28,357 bases of DNA from JBMNOU01 sp050943215 (GTDB lineage: Bacteria; Bacillota; Clostridia; Christensenellales; SZUA-584), in contig JBMNOU010000019.1 in assembly GCA_050943215.1 (NCBI GenBank), forward strand, positions 1-28,357, in the 5' to 3' direction. Of this stretch, positions 24,464-28,357 are shown one piece after another. The translations under genes and the position numbers were made by a program. The notes beneath the pieces were generated by a model. It ran no database searches. It was not told the origin of the DNA and saw only the letters and a list, made by a program, of their open reading frames with translations. The first letter of the stretch is position 1; every line of letters begins with the position of its first letter.

Positions 24464-24847
24464 TTAGGAAATAGTAATTAGCACATCGCCGGAGTTAACA
24501 GATGCACCTTTAGATACCTGTACCCCAGTGATTTTGCCTGAGACGGGGGCAAGTATCTCGTTTTCCATTTTCATTGCTTCAAGTATCAAAAGAATATCAC
24601 CTTCGGAAACACTATCGCCAGTGCTCACATTAATGTCAAGAATATTTCCCGGCATTGGGGATTTTATCTGTGTACCGTTGGCCGCAGGTGCAGGTGCAGG
24701 CGCAGGCGCTGCGGTTGATACCGGTACGGCTGCCGGTTCAGGAACAGCAGTGGGTGCTGGTGCTGTTACGGGAGCTGTAACGCCTCCGATTTCTTCAACT
24801 TCTACGTCATAGCTGATGCCATTTACATTTATCTTAAACTTTTTCAT
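24464..24847 (-). CDS. gcdC: Biotin carboxyl carrier protein of the decarboxylase (1.3S/GcdC/MmdC type)
   Basis: Small carrier whose biotin shuttles CO2 between carboxyltransferase and membrane pump. The 127 residues comprise an N-terminal anchor piece (1-22), a flexible Ala/Pro/Val linker (about 23-56) and a biotinyl domain (about 60-127) with the attachment motif EAMKMEN (K93). The linker is encoded by low-complexity repeats. GGAGG precedes the ATG, 18 nt after the OadG-like gene. As the only biotin carrier in the operon, it probably serves both carboxyltransferases. Confidence 0.93.
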   Translation of the reverse strand: MKKFKINVNGISYDVEVEEIGGVTAPVTAPAPTAVPEPAAVPVSTAAPAPAPAPAANGTQIKSPMPGNILDINVSTGDSVSEGDILLILEAMKMENEILAPVSGKITGVQVSKGASVNSGDVLITIS

Positions 24848-24865
24848 TATATTCCCTCCGTTTTG

Positions 24866-25342
24866 TTAAAATCTATTGTATATCTGTTCACTTCTGCCTT
24901 CTTTTCCCCAGGCGGGCGTATTTGACCGAGACCTCTTTAGCGATCTGATCATAACGCCGTTTGTCGTACCAATACTTGCCGCGATGGCAGCTGTAATGGC
25001 GGCGATAATTCCATGATCAACATTATCCTGTTTTGTGGTCTGTATTGCTGTTGCTTCGGGCTTTGTGGCTGGCTTTTGTTTTTTATCTGATGTCTTTTTT
25101 TGCTTCTTCGCCACTTTGCTCGCTTTTATCGCTGCAGATTTGCTGATCAACGCACTGACGATCTTAGGATATAAAAGTGTGATAAATATCAATGATACTA
25201 AGCCAATGAAAACGACCACTAAACCAAGGGCAGTTACGCTCAAACCAAATATAAGGTTTTCTCCTGATGAGACAGTTTCTAAAGTTGTGTCCGCAGCGGC
25301 TTTTACCGCGCCAGACAGGCTGACTGCCAGATGATCTAACAT
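24866..25342 (-). CDS. OadG/MmdD-like small membrane subunit
   Basis: The gamma/delta subunit of Na+-pumping decarboxylases holds the complex together. The 158-residue protein has one membrane helix (about 32-60). A Lys/Ala/Thr-rich linker follows (about 68-106). A second Ala/Ile-rich segment (IIAAITAAIAASIG) and a short basic tail with W and GR residues (about 145-150) end the protein, as in MmdD/GcdD-type subunits. Sequence conservation in this family is low; size, layout and operon position carry the call. AGGAGGTG precedes the ATG, 11 nt after the carboxyltransferase gene. Confidence 0.82.
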   Translation of the reverse strand: MLDHLAVSLSGAVKAAADTTLETVSSGENLIFGLSVTALGLVVVFIGLVSLIFITLLYPKIVSALISKSAAIKASKVAKKQKKTSDKKQKPATKPEATAIQTTKQDNVDHGIIAAITAAIAASIGTTNGVMIRSLKRSRSNTPAWGKEGRSEQIYNRF

Positions 25343-25353
25343 GATGTCACCTC

Positions 25354-26868
25354 CTAAAACAGCCTTGTGCCGTGTTTTTTAGGCAGTTTGCTTTCTCGTT
25401 TGCCCACAGCCAGTTCTAGCGCACCAATAATTCTCTGCCTTGTCTCGGAAGGATATATTACTTCGTCCACATATCCCATTTTTGCAGCTTCCCATGGAGA
25501 TGCAAAAGTTTTGCTGTATATATCGGCAGCCGCTTTTCTTGCTTCGACTGGTTTGTCAGCGTCTGAAATATCGCCGCTCATAATAACCACTGCGGATGCT
25601 TCTGCCGGCAAACAGGATATTTGTGACTCTGGCCAAGCGAAAACCATATCCGCACCCATAGATTTTGGAGACATAGCGACATAACCTGATCCGATCGCCC
25701 CGCCCGTAATAACGTTGACCATCGGTACGGTCGCCTCGGCATACGCATACATTAGCTTCGCTCCAGATTGTATCAAGCTACGCTGTTCCTGATTTAGATC
25801 TTTAACGAAACCTGGAGTGTCGGTAAAAGTAATCACCGGCAGTCCAAACGCATCGCAGAAAGATACAAAGTTTGACGCTTTTTCACATGTTTCTGTATCA
25901 AGATATGATCCCGGGTTATTTGCAACCACGCCGATGCTGCGCCCGTTGATTCTGCCGAAGCCTGTCAGGATTCCTGTTGCAAACAATGCCTGTGTCTCAA
26001 AGAACACTCCACTATCCATTACCGAACTTATCATTTCTCTAATGTCATAATCTGCTGAATAGTTTTGTATTTGCCTGTTTAAATCATCAACGCTTTCAAC
26101 AATGGGAGCATCAACAAGATTATTATCGGGAAGATAGGATAATAGTTGTTTTAAATTATTAAAAGCGTTGTCTTCATCGCTACAAACAAAATGTGCAATG
26201 CCAGTTTTTTCAGATTGAATTTCCGCTCCGCCTATAGCTTCCGGATCTGTGGTTATTCCTTCTTCACCAAATGATCCAGGTGCCGCGGTGTACAAGCCGC
26301 TTATGCCTTTCGTCATTATAACAAAATCGCTTAGCGGTGCAAAAAAAGCGGCAGTACCAGCGCACCGGCCGCAAATTATGCTGATTATTGGAACAACACC
26401 GGACAGCTCAGATATTTTTGAAAAAATCTGTCCAAACCCTTCAAGTGCTCCTGCGCCTTCCCCAAGCCTTGCCCCCATCGAATCAAGCATTGCGATAACC
26501 GGAAGTCCCGTTTTACCTGCAAGACTGAGTACCTTGAGTATCTTCCTTGCATGCATGGCACCCATTGCGCCGCCAAGCACCGTGTAGTCCTGTGAGAAAA
26601 CGTAGACGCCTCTTCCGGCGATTGTACCGTATCCCGTGATAACCCCCTCGCCAGGTGCGCTGATTTCTCCCAAACCATCTACAGCGTTTGAATGCTGCGC
26701 GAAGGCATCCATTTCTACAAAACTCTGTGCGTCAAGCAGCCTGACAATTCTTTCCCTTGCTGTCAGTTTTGACATTGCATGTTGGGCATCCTGCTTCTCT
26801 TTGCCTCCGCCCATAAGAGCAGCCTGCCTTTTTTGAGCCAATAAGTCAAAACCATAGAGTTCGCTCAT
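25354..26868 (-). CDS. mmdA: Acyl-CoA carboxyltransferase (methylmalonyl-CoA decarboxylase alpha / transcarboxylase 12S)
   Basis: Transfers CO2 between a CoA ester (methylmalonyl-CoA expected) and biotin. The 504-residue protein has the two crotonase-like halves of the carboxyltransferase superfamily. The N-half has KLTARERI and the oxyanion region DSMGARLGEGAGALEGFG. The C-half has GRSIGVVANNPG, DTPGFVKDLNQE and the GGAIGSGYVAM motif. These match MmdA/PccB-type enzymes; glutaconyl-CoA specificity is less likely but not excluded. GGAGG precedes the ATG. It is first in the operon; the 171 bp upstream are very AT-rich with no promoter I trust. Confidence 0.92.
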   Translation of the reverse strand: MSELYGFDLLAQKRQAALMGGGKEKQDAQHAMSKLTARERIVRLLDAQSFVEMDAFAQHSNAVDGLGEISAPGEGVITGYGTIAGRGVYVFSQDYTVLGGAMGAMHARKILKVLSLAGKTGLPVIAMLDSMGARLGEGAGALEGFGQIFSKISELSGVVPIISIICGRCAGTAAFFAPLSDFVIMTKGISGLYTAAPGSFGEEGITTDPEAIGGAEIQSEKTGIAHFVCSDEDNAFNNLKQLLSYLPDNNLVDAPIVESVDDLNRQIQNYSADYDIREMISSVMDSGVFFETQALFATGILTGFGRINGRSIGVVANNPGSYLDTETCEKASNFVSFCDAFGLPVITFTDTPGFVKDLNQEQRSLIQSGAKLMYAYAEATVPMVNVITGGAIGSGYVAMSPKSMGADMVFAWPESQISCLPAEASAVVIMSGDISDADKPVEARKAAADIYSKTFASPWEAAKMGYVDEVIYPSETRQRIIGALELAVGKRESKLPKKHGTRLF

Positions 26869-27039
26869 TCAAAATACCTCCATTTTTAAATTTTATATAA
26901 ACTGCTTACAATAAAAAAACACCATTCTCTCCCGAATTCGTTATTCTACATTAATCTCCCTTTATCCTTTAATTTTTTATTATAATTTTAAAAAAGTATA
27001 AAAATAAAACAAAATATATGATCCCAAACAATTAATTTG

Positions 27040-27738
27040 TTAACGAAAAAGGCTGATATCATTGACCGAAAACATACGCCATTCACCAATCGCCATGTCG
27101 CCTAGCTCCAAATTGCCTATCGAAATTCTTTTTAAGTATGTTACCTTGCATCCTACTTTTTCAAACATTTTTTTAATCTGCCTATTTTTACCTTCATGTA
27201 TTGTCACATATACCTCCGTATTTTTATTCGACTGCTGAATCAATTCAATTTTTGCCTTAGATGTTCTAGCGCCTTCTATGATAACGCCATCACATAAAGT
27301 CTTAATTGACTGATAATTAAGAACCCCTTTTACGACAGCATAATATTTTTTTTCAATCTCATGTTTGGGATGCATTACTTGATACGCAAAATCGCCGTCA
27401 TTTGTTAAGATTAGCAGCCCTTCTGTGTCATAATCCAATCGGCCAACAGGATAAATACGCTGATCTATATTGATTAGATCAATGACCGTTCTTCTTCCCC
27501 TATCGTCACTACATGCACAAATATACCCGGCGGGCTTATTGAGCATAATATATAATTTCTTTTCCGTGGGGATAAGTGTTATGCCATTTAGACAAACCAT
27601 ATCCTTTTCAATATCTATGCTGATGCCGAGCGTCTTTGTTATCTTGCCGTTTACAGAAACTTTACCGTTTATGATCAGCTTGTCTGCCCTCCGTCTTGAA
27701 GCCGCTCCGCATAATGCGATATATTTGTTTAACCTCAC
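27040..27738 (-). CDS. rluB: RsuA/RluB-family pseudouridine synthase
   Basis: Converts a uridine in ribosomal RNA to pseudouridine. From the GTG at 27738 the protein has 232 residues. It has an N-terminal S4 RNA-binding domain (MRLNKYIALCGAASRRRAD, about 1-60) and the catalytic motif GRLDYDTEGLLILT with nucleophile D102. A late basic motif GKNRQIKKMF typical of the family is also present. A TTG four codons upstream is open but lies on the binding site. The gene is 15 nt after the carboxypeptidase gene, as in many Firmicutes. Exact rRNA target (RluB against RsuA or RluE type) is inferred from context. Confidence 0.92.
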   Translation of the reverse strand: MRLNKYIALCGAASRRRADKLIINGKVSVNGKITKTLGISIDIEKDMVCLNGITLIPTEKKLYIMLNKPAGYICACSDDRGRRTVIDLINIDQRIYPVGRLDYDTEGLLILTNDGDFAYQVMHPKHEIEKKYYAVVKGVLNYQSIKTLCDGVIIEGARTSKAKIELIQQSNKNTEVYVTIHEGKNRQIKKMFEKVGCKVTYLKRISIGNLELGDMAIGEWRMFSVNDISLFR

Positions 27739-27743
27739 ACAAA

Positions 27744-27748
27744 CCTCC
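27744..27748 (-). promoter_or_regulatory. Ribosome binding site that sets the rluB start
   Basis: GGAGG on the minus strand, five bases before GTG 27738, where the conserved S4-domain N-terminus MRLNKYIA begins. Confidence 0.75.
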
Positions 27749-27753
27749 AATAT

Positions 27754-28357
27754 TTATTTAATCCAAAATTCAAAGATCCTTCCCAAATTAAATTGGTATG
27801 AGTTTTCACCGATACTTTTTGGCGCTGTTAAATTGACCGAATATATTTTATTTTCACCAAGCCATATATCAATATAACCCACTTGCTGTCCAAAAGATAC
27901 GGGCGCATTTATCATCTTGTCTATATATACCCTTTTTTCAAGCTTCACATATTCATCGTCCTTTAAAGGGTAATAAACATTTTGCTGGGTATAAACCGAA
28001 AACCCGTCTTTCATACCATCACGAACCGTGATTTCTCCTATATGCTCGTCAGATTCTATAATGAGTCTATTCGAATAATTATTAAACCCAAAATCCATCA
28101 GGCTCATGCAATCTTTAAACATATCCGGAGCGCTCAATACGACCGATATTAGTTGCATTTCATCCCGCTGAGCAGATGCACAGAGGCATTTACCAGCATC
28201 ATCCGTATATCCGGTTTTAATACCATTTCCGCCTTCGTAGTTCCATAAGATTTTATTTTTATTTTTAACTACTCTATCCCATTCATGCCCCTCCCATGGC
28301 AAAGTTTTATATTCGGTTTTGACAAGCTCTCTAAAAAATTCGTTCTGCATTGCATAC
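27754..28357 (-). CDS. dacF: D-alanyl-D-alanine carboxypeptidase (3' part)
   Basis: Trims the terminal D-Ala from peptidoglycan stem peptides. Only the last 200 or so residues are in the window; the reading frame stays open to the right edge, so the methionine at 28350 is internal. The third penicillin-binding motif, KTG, is seen in GIKTGYTDDAG, followed by the conserved CLCASA strand. After it comes the C-terminal beta domain of DacF/DacB-type enzymes, ending in a short hydrophobic tail. The SxxK and SxN motifs are expected beyond the edge. It is followed directly by rluB, without the spmA-spmB pair often found between them. Confidence 0.9.
   Translation of the reverse strand, partial: YAMQNEFFRELVKTEYKTLPWEGHEWDRVVKNKNKILWNYEGGNGIKTGYTDDAGKCLCASAQRDEMQLISVVLSAPDMFKDCMSLMDFGFNNYSNRLIIESDEHIGEITVRDGMKDGFSVYTQQNVYYPLKDDEYVKLEKRVYIDKMINAPVSFGQQVGYIDIWLGENKIYSVNLTAPKSIGENSYQFNLGRIFEFWIK

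Noticed and set aside
26869..27039. A TATAAT on the minus strand (26979-26984) as promoter for the decarboxylase operon
   Set aside because: No acceptable -35 lies at the right distance, and the region is so AT-rich that a -10-like word is expected.

Overview
The window looks like the chromosome of an anaerobic member of the Clostridia (Bacillota). The evidence is a moderately AT-rich sequence, strong AGGAGG-type ribosome binding sites, the typical block miaB ... mutS-mutL-miaA-hfq-YnbB next to lexA, an RNase Y gene, and a sodium-pumping biotin-dependent decarboxylase operon. No genus can be named from the sequence alone. All recognised genes use the standard stop codons, and every tRNA gene encodes its own CCA end.

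Layout. Positions 1-7384 are mostly plus strand: rny, an M19 dipeptidase translationally coupled to purB, a tRNA-Trp gene on the opposite strand with its own promoter and terminator, proC-rnhA (overlapping), a solitary XerC/D-type tyrosine recombinase, and lexA with a near-consensus SOS box and an excellent promoter. Positions 7377-14207 are minus strand and form a tight RNA-modification and mismatch-repair operon: mutS, mutL, miaA, hfq and a PLP enzyme of the YnbB (methionine gamma-lyase-like) family. Positions 14320-16388 hold two convergent, little-known envelope genes lodged between mutS and miaB: an LppM-like lipoprotein with a C-terminal membrane anchor, and a membrane-anchored HEXXH metallopeptidase-like protein. 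miaB follows (minus), then eight tRNA genes (plus) with a promoter in front and a terminator behind.

Positions 18769-19651 hold no intact gene. This stretch contains a heavily decayed IS256/mutator-type transposase on the minus strand. Positions 19652-26868 are minus strand and metabolic: a hydroxypyruvate-isomerase-like protein, gap, and a five-gene operon (12S carboxyltransferase, OadG-like, biotin carrier, OadB pump, 5S/OadA carboxyltransferase). The end of the window holds an RsuA/RluB pseudouridine synthase and the 3' part of a D-Ala-D-Ala carboxypeptidase gene.

How they work together. The 12S + 5S + biotin carrier + beta-pump set predicts carboxyl transfer between a CoA ester such as methylmalonyl-CoA and pyruvate/oxaloacetate, coupled to sodium export. 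mutS-mutL, lexA and rnhA cover DNA maintenance. hfq, miaA, miaB, rny, rluB and nine tRNAs cover RNA function. No CRISPR array, phage module or recognisable defence system was seen. The least-described parts are the metallopeptidase/lipoprotein pair and the combination of two carboxyltransferases in one sodium-pump operon.
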